Below, one piece after another: positions 21,376 to 32,795 of a DNA stretch of 64,000 nt. Numbering within the stretch: the first letter of the stretch is position 1; every line of letters begins with the position of its first letter. Source of the DNA: Reticulitermes speratus (taxonomy: Eukaryota > Arthropoda > Insecta > Blattodea > Rhinotermitidae); assembly GCA_021186555.1 (NCBI GenBank), contig JAJKFL010000005.1, forward strand, positions 53,176,135-53,240,134, in the 5' to 3' direction. A model generated the notes under the pieces. The model was not told the DNA's origin. It worked only from the letters and a program-made list of their open reading frames with translations, and did not search any database. The translations under genes were made by a program, and so were the position numbers.

Positions 21376-22790
21376 TTATGGTTACTTACGGTAGCTGGCA
21401 ACACGCGCTCTCAGCCAGGGCGAAGAACACAGATTGAAGTAGTATGGGAACGAGGTAGTGAGAAGAATTTAGAATTAGAAGGAAGCAACAAGAGGATGGA
21501 TAAACTCACATAACGAAGAATTTCAAATGCACCCCTCACTGTGGTTTTCCGTGTTACATGTGGTCTAGTCGGTGGTACAAAAAAAAACCTCAAAACCTGC
21601 TGTCTCCAGCGTCAGGGTGTATGTACTCTGGAAATAGAGGCAATACGTTCTTCCGATACCTCTCCATCCACCAGTTGTACCAGGATAACGGTGGAGGCGC
21701 TATGTTCCTGTAAGACTTCGTTATTAACCTACCAGACTGCACGGTGTCAACAAACAATTCCTTACCGCCATTAAAACCTCTAATCTCGCAATTGGAAATT
21801 CGCATTCAGCGACAGCGCTATTTGTACTCTTAGGAAACTAATTCAACGGGGATGATATAGGCGGGACATGTAGAATGCACAGACGAAATAATAAATATAA
21901 ATGGATGGAGCTTTCAGTTTAATGGCGATAACTGACAAATCAAAAGAGCTAGGCATGTGAAATATTGTACAGAAATATATCATGATCATAATGGCGCACT
22001 GAATACAAAATACTCGTTAGATGTCGAGAATTACTAACATGGTAAACATGCGAAAATATCTGGTCATGTCCAACAAATTTAACGCGAACAGTTTGTACAC
22101 GTAATTAGTAGATTATTCGCAAAATGTGTCCTGAGTAACAAGCCGCAATTTCATTCAAAAAATTCCTTATAATTTCACCTCACTTTCCTTGCGTTTCTAA
22201 CTTCGCACTAAATGAAAGCGAATCGCTAGCTTTACGCTCCGACTTCTTCAACCTCTGTGTAAAATGTCGCTGTTCTCATTGTGTAGGAGGCTGAAAGAAC
22301 CTGCATCTGGCGGTCGTCATTGACAAGCTGAAAGATGAGGAAACCATCTGCCCATGTGAGATAAAACTGACTGCCTGGTTTTCGAGGCCGTATTCCATCC
22401 AGTACACTGAGTGAGAACGCAGCTCAAACAGCCCTTCTAATACATCAGCAACAATTCAATTTAAAAGATTCTTTCTGAGCACTGGTAGGTAATCAAACAT
22501 TCCCAATTCCAATATCCTATCTCTCTTTTCTAATCCACGAAGCGTATATTATGCCCGACGGTGACGGATCGCAATTCCTCAACACTCTGATATAGCCATA
22601 AGGACGCCTGATAATTCAGTTTCACTTTCAACTGCACAAAACATCGTCTTAAGTGCGAGAATCTAAATGTTATATTTTACTTTCTAAAGTAAAGCCCAAT
22701 TTTTATGCACGTACGTACACGTAACTAAATTCGATCAGTCTCTCTAATGGACAGAAATAATCGTTTCGAATTATAACTCGTTCTAGTTGG
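21376..22790. other. Unassigned DNA
   Basis: Nothing recognised on either strand. Short frames at 21541-21805 overlap on opposite strands and show no domain. Confidence 0.45.
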
Positions 22791-25142
22791 ATTTATATAC
22801 ACATACATAAGTATACGTACACGTATCTGCATAAATAACACATTTATATACACATACATAAGTATACGTACACGTACCTACACAAATAACACATTTATAT
22901 ACATATACATAAGTATACGTACACGTATGTACATAAATAACACATTTATATACAAATACATAAGTATACGTACACGTACCTACATAAATAACACATTTAT
23001 ATAAACATAGATACGTATACGTACACGTACCTACATACATAACACATTTATATACACATACATAAGTATACGTACACGTACCTACATAAACAACACATTT
23101 ATATACACATAGATAAGTATACGTACACGTATCTACATAAATAACACATTTATATACACGTACATAAGTATACGTACACGTACCTACATAAATAACACAT
23201 TTATATACACATACATAAGTATACGTACACGTACCTACATAAATAACACATTTATATACATATACATAAGTATACGTACAAGTATGTACATAAATAACAC
23301 ATTTATATACATATACATAAGTATACGTACACGTACCTACATAAATAACACATTTATATACATATACATAAGTATACGTACACGTATGTACATAAATAAC
23401 ACATTTATATACATATACATAAGTATACGTACACGTATGTACATAAATAACACATTTATATACACATACATACGTATACGTACACGTATCTACATAAATA
23501 ACACATTTATATACACATACATAAGTATACGTACACGTACCTACATAAATAACACATTTATATACATATATATAAGTATACGTACAAGTATGTACATAAG
23601 TAACACATTTATATACATATACATAAGTATACGTACACGTACCTACATAAATAACACATTTATATACATATACATAAGTATACGTACACGTATGTACATA
23701 AATAACACATTTATATACATATACATAAGTATACGTACAAGTATGTACATAAATAACACATTTATATACACATACATACGTATACGTAGACGTACCTACA
23801 TAAATAACACATTTATATACATATACATAAGTATACGTACACGTATGTACATAAATAACACATTTATATACATATACATAAGTATACGTACACGTACCTA
23901 CATAAATAACACATTTATATACATATACATAAGTATACGTACACGTATGTACATAAATAACACATTTATATACATATACATAAGTATACGTACAAGTATG
24001 TACATAAATAACACATTTATATACACATACATACGTATACGTACACGTACCTACATAAATAACACATTTATATACACATACATAAGTATACGTACACGTA
24101 CCTACATAAATAACACATTTATATACATATACATAAGTATACGTAGACGTACCTACATAAATAACACATTATATATATATATACATAAGTATACGTACAC
24201 GTATGTACATAAATAACACATTTATATACATATACATAAGTATACGTACACGTATGTACATAAATAACACTTTTATATACATATACATAAGTATACGTAC
24301 ACGTACTTACATAAATAACACATTTATATACATATACATAAGTATACGTACACGTACCTACATAAATAACACATTTATATACACATACATAAGTATACGT
24401 ACACGTATGTACATAAATAACACATTTATATACATATACATAAGTATACGTACACGTACTTACATAAATAACACATTTATATACATATACATAAGTATAC
24501 GTACACGTACCTACATAAATAACACATTTATATACACATACATAAGTATACGTACACGTACCTACATAAATAACACATTTATATACATATACATAAGTAT
24601 ACGTAGACGTACCTACATAAATAACACATTTATATATATATACATAAGTATACGTACACGTATGTACATAAATAACACATTTATATACATATACATAAGT
24701 ATACGTACATGTACCTACATAAATAACACATTTATATACACATACATAAGTATACGTACACGTATGTACATAAATAACACATTTATATACACATACATAC
24801 GTATACGTACACGTACCTACATACATAACACATTTATATACACATACATAAGTATACGTACACGTACCTACATACATAACACATTTATATACACATACAT
24901 ACGTATACGTACACGTATGTACATAAATAACACATTTATATATACACATACATACGTATACGTACACGTACCTACATACATAACACATTTATATACACAT
25001 ACATAAGTATACGTACACGTACCTACATACATAACACATTTATATACACATACATACGTATACGTACACGTATGTACATAAATAACACATTTATATACAC
25101 ATACATACGTATACGTACACGTACCTACATACATAACACATT
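22791..25142 (+). repeat. 51-bp tandem array, about 46 copies
   Basis: The unit contains ACATACATAAGTATACGTAC and AACACATTTATATACA, much of it strictly alternating purine/pyrimidine. CACGTACCTACAT and CACGTATGTACAT versions are interspersed, forming irregular higher-order blocks. Because 51 is a multiple of three, frames of up to about 310 codons stay open on both strands; these are not proteins. Confidence 0.97.
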
Positions 25143-25376
25143 CACAAAGCACAATCCGTAAGAATCAATACACCGACAATGTTATGAGACTGATGACCGG
25201 TAAATTGGGGTTAGATTCTCTCCACCGGCAGAAACTTGTTCTCCAAAGAAGCAGGCCATCTCTGGAGCTAACCCCCAGCTTTTATATCCAGTGGACACCT
25301 GGGTCTCTTTCCCTGCCACTAAAGAGGGCGGGGCATGAAGATGGAGAAGATTTTAAGAATGTATGGATCTATAATG
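25143..25376. other. Unassigned DNA
   Basis: Nothing recognised. Confidence 0.4.
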
Positions 25377-25634
25377 CCGATCCCAGTGGCCGCGCGGTCT
25401 AAGGCGTGGGTCTACGGCCGCTCGCTTACTAGGATTGTGGGTTCGAATCCCACCGGGGGCATGGATGTCTGTCTCTTGTGAGTGTTGTGTGTTGTCAGGT
25501 AGAGGTCTCTGCGACGGACTGATCACTCGTCCAGAGGAGTCCTACTGAATGTGGTGTGTCTAAAGTGTGATCGTGAAGCCTCGAAAAATGAGGCGGCCTA
25601 GGCTCCCAAGGGGCTGTCGAGCCATTGGAAAAAA
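25377..25634 (+). mobile_element. SINE family A
   Basis: The tRNA-like head starts GATCCCAGTGGCCGCGCGGT, with B box GGGTTCGAATCCC. The body is TCAGGTAGAGGTCTCTGCGA and the 3' part contains CTCGAAAAATGAGGC, CCAAGGGGCTGTCGAGCC, then ATTGGAAAAAA. The head resembles a tRNA with a long variable arm, perhaps Leu or Ser. A-box-like TGGCCGCGCGG is present. Confidence 0.88.
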
Positions 25635-25875
25635 CAATGAATTTATAAACCCACCCCCATATGTCTTCAATTAGGGAAAGGGAGTATTGTAATTTTTATC
25701 TTCAGCTTCTTAAGCCATAGCAATCTTTGTGTAACACATGGCTAAACCACTAAACCACACTTCGAAGATTTAACTCAGATTCTGATATGCAAACTGTTTA
25801 AGAAAAGTGTGCTCCAAAACAGGTATAAAGCGTAATAATATAGAGGGCTTATATCTCTGTTTTGAAGACAAATAC
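25635..25875. other. Unassigned DNA
   Basis: Nothing recognised. Confidence 0.4.
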
Positions 25876-26002
25876 GTACGAGATCTTCGCTTTTCTGGGA
25901 TTTTTCGCTGCGTAGATTGGTGGTATGTTACCGACGTTTCGGGTAAACTACCAATTCACGCTGCGACTATCTCATTTACACCGTAACGGAAGCCTGAAAT
26001 CA
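25876..26002. mobile_element. Small fold-back, centre deleted
   Basis: The left arm GAGATCTTCGCTTTTCTGGG runs through CCGACGTTTCGGG and then directly into the right arm ACTACCAATTCACGCTGCG. The hammerhead-like centre is missing. The tail ACGGAAGCCTGAAATCACG is present. Confidence 0.7.
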
Positions 26003-26302
26003 CGCAAAAACGTAACTTTGTTTCAAACCCAACTGTATTTATAGCATAAGAAGAACAGGCGAACTGGTAGACGGCATCTGCCTTACTCCTTCTCCCACCA
26101 AAGGAACACGTACCGATTATACCGTGAAGTTTCTAGTCAGCACTGTCATGAAGGAAACTTATTGTTCAGGTCGGCCCGACTTGACGGAAGGCTCTTCCGA
26201 CTCTCACATCTAATTCCGTGCTACAAATTTAGACATCGCGCCTTTCCTCCTGAAGCTTCATTTCAACCAAATAACAAAAAAAAACCAATAACTCTTCTGA
26301 AA

Positions 26303-26482
26303 TATGCGGTCTTCTGAGGTATTACGCGGCGTCTTGTGGTAATTATTTACCGACGTTTCGGGACAACGTATCAGTCCCATCCTTACGGGTCAAGAGAAAA
26401 GTCGGTAAAAAAAATTACCACACGACGCCGAGTAATACCCCAGAAGACCGCAGATATCGCGACGGAAGCCTGAAATCAAAAT
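26303..26482. mobile_element. Small fold-back, right hammerhead-like arm deleted
   Basis: The left arm carries GGTATTACGCGGCGTC ... ACCGACGTTTCGGGAC ... CCCATCCTTACGGGTC. The right half jumps from GTCAAGAG to GTCGGTAAA, lacking the GATGG/GAAAC boxes. The tail GCGACGGAAGCCTGAAATCA is present. Confidence 0.8.
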
Positions 26483-28034
26483 AACTCTTCTGTCGGGAAT
26501 CACCGACGAAGACCCTTAAATGAAATTATTCTCTTCCTTTCTGGCTGCTGAAATTAATATAGAAACAACATTAAACAATGTATGTGTGTCTCCAGTCATT
26601 TTCCTTATATTCCTTTAAAATCTGGACCATGGCCACAACGTCAACAGCGAGTATGTTTTTATATGACCGTAAAAAGGACCTTGGTAATGTCATCCGTTAC
26701 TGTGATGACCCATTAATTAGCTGCGAAACACGAGGCGGTGTGTGTCCCTAACAAGGACAGGGCTTAAGTAATGGATAGCGTAATATGTGGAAAAAACGCG
26801 TCCGGTTTGGCGTTAACACAGTTTAAGATAATAATTCTGTTATCCCTGACTCAAGAGGTAGTTTAATGGCGGCATATTAAAGCAATAGCTACAAAATTAT
26901 TACGTCTAAAAAAAACTCATTTGGCACGTTAGAACATTAGTTAAGGTAGACAAAAGAAATTCATAGAGCGTTTTGATGTAAAAGTCAAGTGGAAGGAGAT
27001 TTCTTGAAATGTCGAAATGAAGATGGGAGAATAATACCAAAATGGACTTGAATGAAAGAGATGGAAGGTTGTGGACTGGATTATTCTAGCTCAACACATA
27101 ATGCTATACTTTACATGAACACCTATGTACATTTATGATAATATCTCGCTGAATTCTTCTTAGAATGAAAAATGTTTCAGACAGAATGTCTAGGGAAAAT
27201 CAAAACACACATTTTATGTTCAATAACTTTTTCCCAAAAATCGTGCCGTTTATGAGATAATGTGGAAAAATACAGTACAGCCAGACAGGCCACAGATGAC
27301 AATATAATACGGCGCATGCGCTTTGAATGCTGGATAACTAAGGCTACAGACACACACTCATAATATGTAATACTTATTGAATTTCCACTGCAACAATGGT
27401 TACGCGAACGCGCCCCAATGTTAAGTTACAAGTATATTGTCTTTTTGTTTTATACATGCTACCACATGTGACGTATCGGATTGGTATCATAGGCTAACCA
27501 GTGTGTACGAAGGACAGTAGAAAAACAAAATCAAACAGCCATGTTTGTAAGTAATAAAACTGCCACAAAAATTGGTTACTTGGGTTCAGAGGAAAAGTCT
27601 ACGGCGTGGGAAGAAAATTTCGGCACGGCAAACTTCGAAGCTAATAATAATAAATCATGTGAGTATTTTCCAACCTCAGGAGACCAATCGGTTGTAGACG
27701 GGAAGCTGAACACTCATCGCCACGCAGTACCGAAGTTAAGAATATGTGGAGCTAAACTCCGTTCCTTATACGCCTTCATATTGTGTCGCTTAAATAAGCA
27801 CTAGCATAATCTAAGCTACGTTACCTCGGCAAAGTTGGCAATACCATCAATGATTTCATGCTGCTATTACAGTAATAGTCAGTGGTCTAAGTAACGGCTA
27901 AATAAATGCCAGTATCCGCCGCAGATGAAGTAGTGTCCGGTAGCATTACGGTTTTCTGAGATGTGCCGTTGTATATTTCGGTACACCCCTGCAGCCTCCA
28001 GTACAATAAGTACAGCCGTCAATTTTACTAGTGT
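26483..28034. other. Unassigned DNA
   Basis: The 87-codon frame at 27541-27804 has no recognisable domain. No repeats seen. Confidence 0.45.
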
Positions 28035-28365
28035 AAAGACATGAGAAATGAAGAAGTATTACACAGAGTGAAGGAGGAGAGGAATATCGTACATACAATA
28101 AAAAGATGGGAGGCTAACTGGATTGGTCACATCTTGCGTAGAAACTGCCTTCTGAAACATGCGATTGAAGGAAAGTTAGAAGGAAGGATAGAAATGACGG
28201 GAAGACGAGGGAGAAGACGTAAGCAGCTACTGGATGACCTTAAGGAAAAGAGAAGATACTGGAAATTGAAAGAGGAAGCACTAGATCGCAGTCAATGGAG
28301 AACTCGCTTCGGAGGAGGCTACGGACCTGTCGTAAGACAGACTACAGAATGAATGCAAGACATCG
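28035..28365 (+). mobile_element. LINE-A 3' end, frame open
   Basis: Frame 28041-28352 (103 codons) encodes the C terminus of the LINE-A ORF: NWIGHILRRNCLLKHAIEG, MTGRRGRRRKQLLDDLKEKR, then RTRFGGGYGPVVRQTTE and a stop. The GAATGAATG tail is short. 5'-truncated, so there is no reverse transcriptase catalytic region. Confidence 0.85.
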
Positions 28366-28612
28366 GGGACGTGAGGCTGACAATTCATCCCATATATTTC
28401 CGAGGTTAATAGTGCGTGGTCTTATATCACCACTCCACTTACCTCTTTATAGAGTGCTTCATAAGCACAGTCACGCATTTACCTTTCCACCTAAATGTTT
28501 TACGTTTTAAGTGATTGAAAGTCCGCTATCTACAGTCGCATCCCCATAGGGTGTTCATGAAGGCACGCAAACCATTGAGTTAAACATTCGAGAAACATGT
28601 GTTCAAAAATCA
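28366..28612. other. Unassigned DNA
   Basis: Nothing recognised. Confidence 0.4.
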
Positions 28613-28870
28613 CCAACTAATGCACATAAATTTTTCTCAATAGTTTATTCTTAAAATTCCCCTATACGTATTTCGGTGGTTTAAAACACCATCTTCAGGG
28701 GGTCGTGGAGATTAAACTGCATAGACTTATAGTTATTACATATATGGTTACATTCATATATGTAGAATATGAGTGGGCTAGTATTGCTCACTTCGTACAG
28801 TATGTAAAATTATGTAAAATTACTATAAAATGAATTAAAGGCTGTTAAAATGATTACGTTAAGTTTATTC
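28613..28870 (-). mobile_element. Hammerhead-bearing element, one arm only
   Basis: It starts with CACCAACTAATGCACATAAA, the terminal motif of the fold-back group, then a minus-strand hammerhead. A GTAAAATTATGTAAAATTAC stretch and GTTAAAATG follow, with the same order and spacing as in the left arm of the 43.4-kb element. No inverted right arm was found, so this looks like a solo arm. Confidence 0.6.
28650..28713 (-). ncRNA. Hammerhead ribozyme motif, CTGAAGA box
   Basis: Minus strand: CTGAAGA, extra T, stem II GGTG/CACC with loop TTTTAAAC, GAAA, stem III A-T/A-T closed by ACGT (palindromic ATACGTAT), site ATA, stem I CCCC/GGGG. All core positions fit the consensus. Confidence 0.7.
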
Positions 28871-29235
28871 GAGGAACACTTAACAAATTATAAACAAAAC
28901 CAGAAGTTTAATTCCACAATGAAAATCTACTTAGAAATTCCACAACAGAACGGCTCCATACTTTGTCCAACTTCCGTCACAGAATTCAACTTTGAAACGT
29001 CTTAATTTATAAACACCGGTTAGTGAAATGCTCGTTGTGGCAAACGAAACGGCAAAGGCGGAGCCGAGAAGAGGAGCAAAAAATTCTGTGGCCTGAATAA
29101 TTAAGGGCAAGCCACACAAAAAATGCCGGCAGAATTGCTGAAATATCCGGAGTGCATCTCAGTACAATAAGCTTAGTTAAAATACCTCATGTCAAGCCTT
29201 CACTCCTATTTATACGGGGCTTAATGACCAACTAT
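28871..29235. other. Unassigned DNA
   Basis: Nothing recognised. Confidence 0.4.
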
Positions 29236-29247
29236 TTAACTCTGTAT

Positions 29248-29506
29248 TTTTTTTCCAATGGCTCGACAGCCCCTTGGGGGCCTAGGCCGCCTCATTTTTC
29301 GAGGCTTCACGATCACACTCAGACACACCACACTCGGTAGGACTCCTCTGGACGAGTGACCAGCCCGTCACAGAGACCTCTACCTGACAACACACAACAC
29401 TCACAACATACAGACATCCATGCCCCCGGTAGGATTCGAACCCACGATCCTAGTAAGCGAGCGGCCGCAGACCCACGCCTTAGACCGCACGGCCACTGGG
29501 ATCGGC
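29248..29506 (-). mobile_element. SINE family A with 12-bp TSD
   Basis: Minus-strand copy with poly-T at the left and the tRNA-like head (GGGTTCGAATCC complement) at the right. TTAACTCTGTAT is duplicated exactly at 29236-29247 and 29507-29518. Short frames on both strands are spurious. Confidence 0.92.
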
Positions 29507-29518
29507 TTAACTCTGTAT

Positions 29519-29760
29519 ACCTCCGATATTTATTCGCTGAGTAACTAAAGTAGCCAGAGTGACTGAACGGTATTGACATTTAAACGATGAGCATGCCGGA
29601 TTGGTTAATGGTGTTCACAGGCCAGGGTGGCCAAACGCCTTGCGTTCTTCTGGTTTTTGAATCTTGTTCATAGATATCTGGTAGGACTCCACGTATGGGG
29701 GATCAGCTCGTTCCAAGACATGTATGTGAACAGGACAAAAAAAGACGGAAAAAATCGTAA
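29519..29760. other. Unassigned DNA
   Basis: Nothing recognised. Confidence 0.4.
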
Positions 29761-29761
29761 A

Positions 29762-30056
29762 GCAATCCCATTACAGGCCTTGACAGACCCTTAGGACTCC
29801 AGCAGGATGAGGTTCCCAGGTTTTTAGACAATCGGCACATAAAGGTGGTAAGGTTGTCAGCCCTACGCACCGGCCGCCTTTACCCCCCAGGAAAGATTCC
29901 TGGTACTCATTTCTGTTAGAGGCTGAGTCGGCCCCAGGGCCATAGTGCGACCGGAACGATTATGTCAGTGAAAAATTCCAGTGACACCATCGGGAATCGA
30001 ACCCGCGACGTTCCGGTTTGTAGCGCAGTGCCTCAACCAACTGCGCCACATATATT
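29762..30056 (-). mobile_element. SINE family C
   Basis: The minus-strand head TGTGGCGCAGTTGGTTGAGG carries an A box, with B box GGGTTCGATTCCCG. The body has GGAATTTTTCACTGACATAA and GCCCTGGGGCCGACTCAGCC, and the tail GGTAAGGTTGTC-type complement then CCTGTAATGGGATTGC. The plus-strand counterpart is at 47585-47885. Confidence 0.85.
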
Positions 30057-30430
30057 AATGCACGGACTGCGATTCGAACTTGCGATCACCGTGTCCGAGT
30101 GTTAGAAGACAACATAAACACTGAACCGGGTGCCCCCAGTGTTTGGCTCTCTAAAGGCCATTAAAATTGAAATAAATATAACCAAAACCTTTTTAGTATT
30201 CTAATTGGTTACATAACATTTAACAAAGACACGACACCCTACCAGACCCGGATTACGGTGCGTTTGACGTGATGCTTGTCCTAAAAGTGCAGCAATAGTG
30301 GAATAGTGACTGGCAGGGCAAATCCGTTATAGCCTACTCAGAAATATAACTCATTTATTGCAACTTTTTTTCACTACAGATCTTAGGAATTCAATTCAGA
30401 CATTTGCAGCTAAAAAGAGTTGTCTGGCTG
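30057..30430. other. tRNA-like fragment and unassigned DNA
   Basis: At 30060-30145 the minus strand reads GCACCCGGTTCAGTG ... GCAAGTTCGAATCGCAGTCC, a tRNA-like arrangement directly beside SINE C. The rest shows nothing. Confidence 0.4.
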
Positions 30431-30431
30431 C

Positions 30432-31764
30432 ATGGGTCACAGGATGGTCACAGACAATACATAGGTCTTTATATAATTGTACATGGGTCACAGGATGGTC
30501 ACAGACAATACACAGGTCTTTATATAATTGTACATGGGTCACAGGATGGCCACAGACAATACACAGGTCTTTATATAATTGTACATGGGTCACAGGATGG
30601 CCACAGACAATACACAGGTCTTTATATAATTGTACATGGGTCACAGGATGGTCACAGACAATACATAGGTCTTTATATAATTGTACATGGGTCACAGGAT
30701 GGCCACAGACAATACACAGGTCTTTATATAATTGTACATGGGTCACAGGATGGCCACAGACAATACACAGGTCTTTATATAATTGTACATGGGTCACAGG
30801 ATGGTCACAGACAATACATAGGTCTTTATATAATTGTACATGGGTCACAGGATGGCCACAGACAATACACAGGTCTTTATATAATTGTACATGGGTCACA
30901 GGATGGTCACAGACAATACATAGGTCTTTATATAATTGTACATGGGTCACAGGATGGCCACAGACAATACATAGGTCTTTATATAATTGTACATGGGTCA
31001 CAGGATGGCCACAGACAATACATAGGTCTTTATATAATTGTACATGGGTCACAGGATGGCCACAGACAATACACAGGTCTTTATATAATTGTACATGGGT
31101 CACAGGATGGTCACAGACAATACATAGGTCTTTATATAATTGTACATGGGTCACAGGATGGCCACAGACAATACACAGGTCTTTATATAATTGTACATGG
31201 GTCACAGGATGGCCACAGACAATACATAGGTCTTTATATAATTGTACATGGGTCACAGGATGGCCACAGACAATACACAGGTCTTTATATAATTGTACAT
31301 GGGTCACAGGATGGCCACAGACAATACATAGGTCTTTATATAATTGTACATGGGTCACAGGATGGCCACAGACAATACATAGGTCTTTATATAATTGTAC
31401 ATGCATGGGTCACAGGATGGTCACAGACAATACATAGGTCTTTATATAATTGTACATGGGTCACAGGATGGCCACAGACAATACATAGGTCTTTATATAA
31501 TTGTACATGCATGGGTCACAGGATGGCCACAGACAATACATAGGTCTTTATATAATTGTACATGCATGGGTCACAGGATGGCCACAGACAATACATAGGT
31601 CTTTATATAATTGTACATGGGTCACAGGATGGCCACAGACAATACATAGGTCTTTATATAATTGTACATGGGTCACAGGATGGCCACAGACAATACATAG
31701 GTCTTTATATAATTGTACATGGGTCACAGGATGGCCACAGACAATACATAGGTCTTTATATAAT
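30432..31764 (+). repeat. 51-bp tandem array, about 26 copies
   Basis: Unit starts GGGTCACAGGATGGTCACAG and ends TATATAATTGTACAT. Variants: GGTCACAG/GGCCACAG and ATACATAGG/ATACACAGG. Three units near the right end carry a 4-bp GCAT insertion (55 bp). Frames of more than 300 codons on both strands are artefacts of a unit divisible by three. Confidence 0.97.
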
Positions 31765-31835
31765 TTATCCCATTTTTTATTACACACAAACAAATAATTA
31801 ATAGCTTCTATTTTAACCAACACATGCACTACAAT

Positions 31836-31903
31836 TATGTCGTCATATATACCCCTACATATGTTTCGACTACTTATTAGTCATCATCAGGGGAATCAAA
31901 GTA
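31836..31903 (-). ncRNA. Hammerhead ribozyme motif, left arm
   Basis: Minus strand: CTGATGA, extra T, stem II GACTA/TAGTC with loop ATAAG, GAAA, stem III A-C/G-T with loop ATAT, site GTA, inner stem I CCCC/GGGG. Core intact. Confidence 0.78.
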
Positions 31904-32237
31904 TATAAACACAGACTACACATCCACTATAATAGTTGGTTAACATTCAATGTTAAAATAAGATGACAACGCAGCCATCAGGCGAAGCCTACAGAACACG
32001 ACACAACAACACGGCACAGATAAATTCACCAGCCATTTGAGAAGGAAACAAGACCAACTGCCAATAATTTTAAATAATTTTTAAACGTTTTAATCCAAAA
32101 AGGAAAACAAACGCACTTATATATTTTAACCACTGAAGCAAAAATGCTACATGTTTTTATAGTGAACATAGTTCATCTTATTTTAACATTGAATGTGAAC
32201 CAACTATTATAGCGGGTGTGTAGTCTGTGTTTATATA

Positions 32238-32304
32238 CTTTGATACCCCTGATGATGACTAATAAGTAGTCGAAACATATGTAGGGGTGTATATGACGAC
32301 AAAG
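32238..32304 (+). ncRNA. Hammerhead ribozyme motif, right arm
   Basis: CTGATGA, extra T, stem II GACTA/TAGTC, GAAA, ACATATGT palindrome forming stem III, site GTA, stem I CCC/GGG then an internal loop and outer CTTTG/CAAAG. This is the best-formed copy in the window because both stem I segments pair. Confidence 0.8.
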
Positions 32305-32383
32305 GTGTAGTGCATGTGTTGGTTAAAATAAAAGCTATTATATAAGACAGAATGCACGGTGAATATAATGTGAAATAAATAAT

Positions 32384-32486
32384 CATTCGAATACAAATTA
32401 TATTTTAAACACAGCGATATATTTCCTTCTCCAAACATGAGCCATCTTCAGGATCTACGTAAAGACATGTTCAATATACAACACGC

Positions 32487-32523
<37 letters not shown>

Positions 32524-32609
32524 GTTGTGCATCTTTTACCACAGGATGATGGTTTGTTCTAGACAACGAAACATGTAGCTGTGGTTAAAATATAAGTTGT
32601 TGGTTTAAA
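32384..32609. mobile_element. Fold-back element with decayed hammerheads and (AAT)n centre
   Basis: Arms ATTATATTTTAAACACAG and complement CTGTGGTTAAAATATAAG. The left core has CTGAAGA but the GAAA side is altered (GAGAAGGAAAT). The right reads CAGGATGATGG with GAAACATGTA and a good stem I CCACAG/CTGTGG. The centre at 32486-32522 is an (AAT)n microsatellite. It abuts the 31.8-kb element on the left and a hairpin MITE on the right. Confidence 0.6.
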
Positions 32610-32611
32610 TA

Positions 32612-32689
32612 CAGGGCATACACAAAAGAATGGTGCGGATTTAATAGTGAACACTATTAAAACCGCACCAATCTTTTGTGTATGCCCTG
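32612..32689. mobile_element. 78-bp hairpin MITE, copy 3
   Basis: Begins CAGGGCATACACAAAAGAAT, TA on both sides; two mismatches between arms (CGGATTTAA and CCAATC). Same length as copies at 11837 and 15908. Confidence 0.9.
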
Positions 32690-32782
32690 TACATAGATCT
32701 ATAAAATGAAAGAGGTCCTTGGCGAGTTCTGACGGAGTTCATATCATGACGCTAAATAAAACGTACTGCAGAAGGAGGTCGT
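32690..32782. other. Unassigned DNA
   Basis: Short spacer; nothing recognised. Confidence 0.4.
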
Positions 32783-32795
32783 TATTCCACGAATA

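Larger units (their letters stand above)
31799..32376 (+). mobile_element. Fold-back element with two intact hammerheads
   Basis: The left arm (about 31802-31970) and right arm (about 32168-32340) are inverted copies ending in TTTTAACCAACACATGCACT and complement, with a unique centre of about 200 bp. After the right arm an asymmetric tail holds AATGCACGGTGAATATAATG. AAATAAT at 31792-31798 and 32377-32383 is a plausible 7-bp TSD. No ORF. The inner arm segment TTCAATGTTAAAATAAGATG is also mirrored. Confidence 0.82.

Noticed and set aside
25438-25452. Possible tRNA genes at B-box sequences (GGTTCGAATCC) in several places
   Set aside because: Each is followed by a SINE body and, in several cases, flanked by TSDs; none folds convincingly as a free-standing tRNA with intact acceptor stem.
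27541-27804. 87-codon plus-strand frame starting MFVSNKTATK
   Set aside because: No family recognised and no supporting context.
30358-31543. Very long open frames (300-500 codons) in tandem arrays at 13.2, 23-25, 30.4, 36-37, 49.2 and 55-56 kb
   Set aside because: They follow from repeat units divisible by three or lacking stops in all frames. Opposite strands are equally open, and the peptides are monotonous repeats with no domain.
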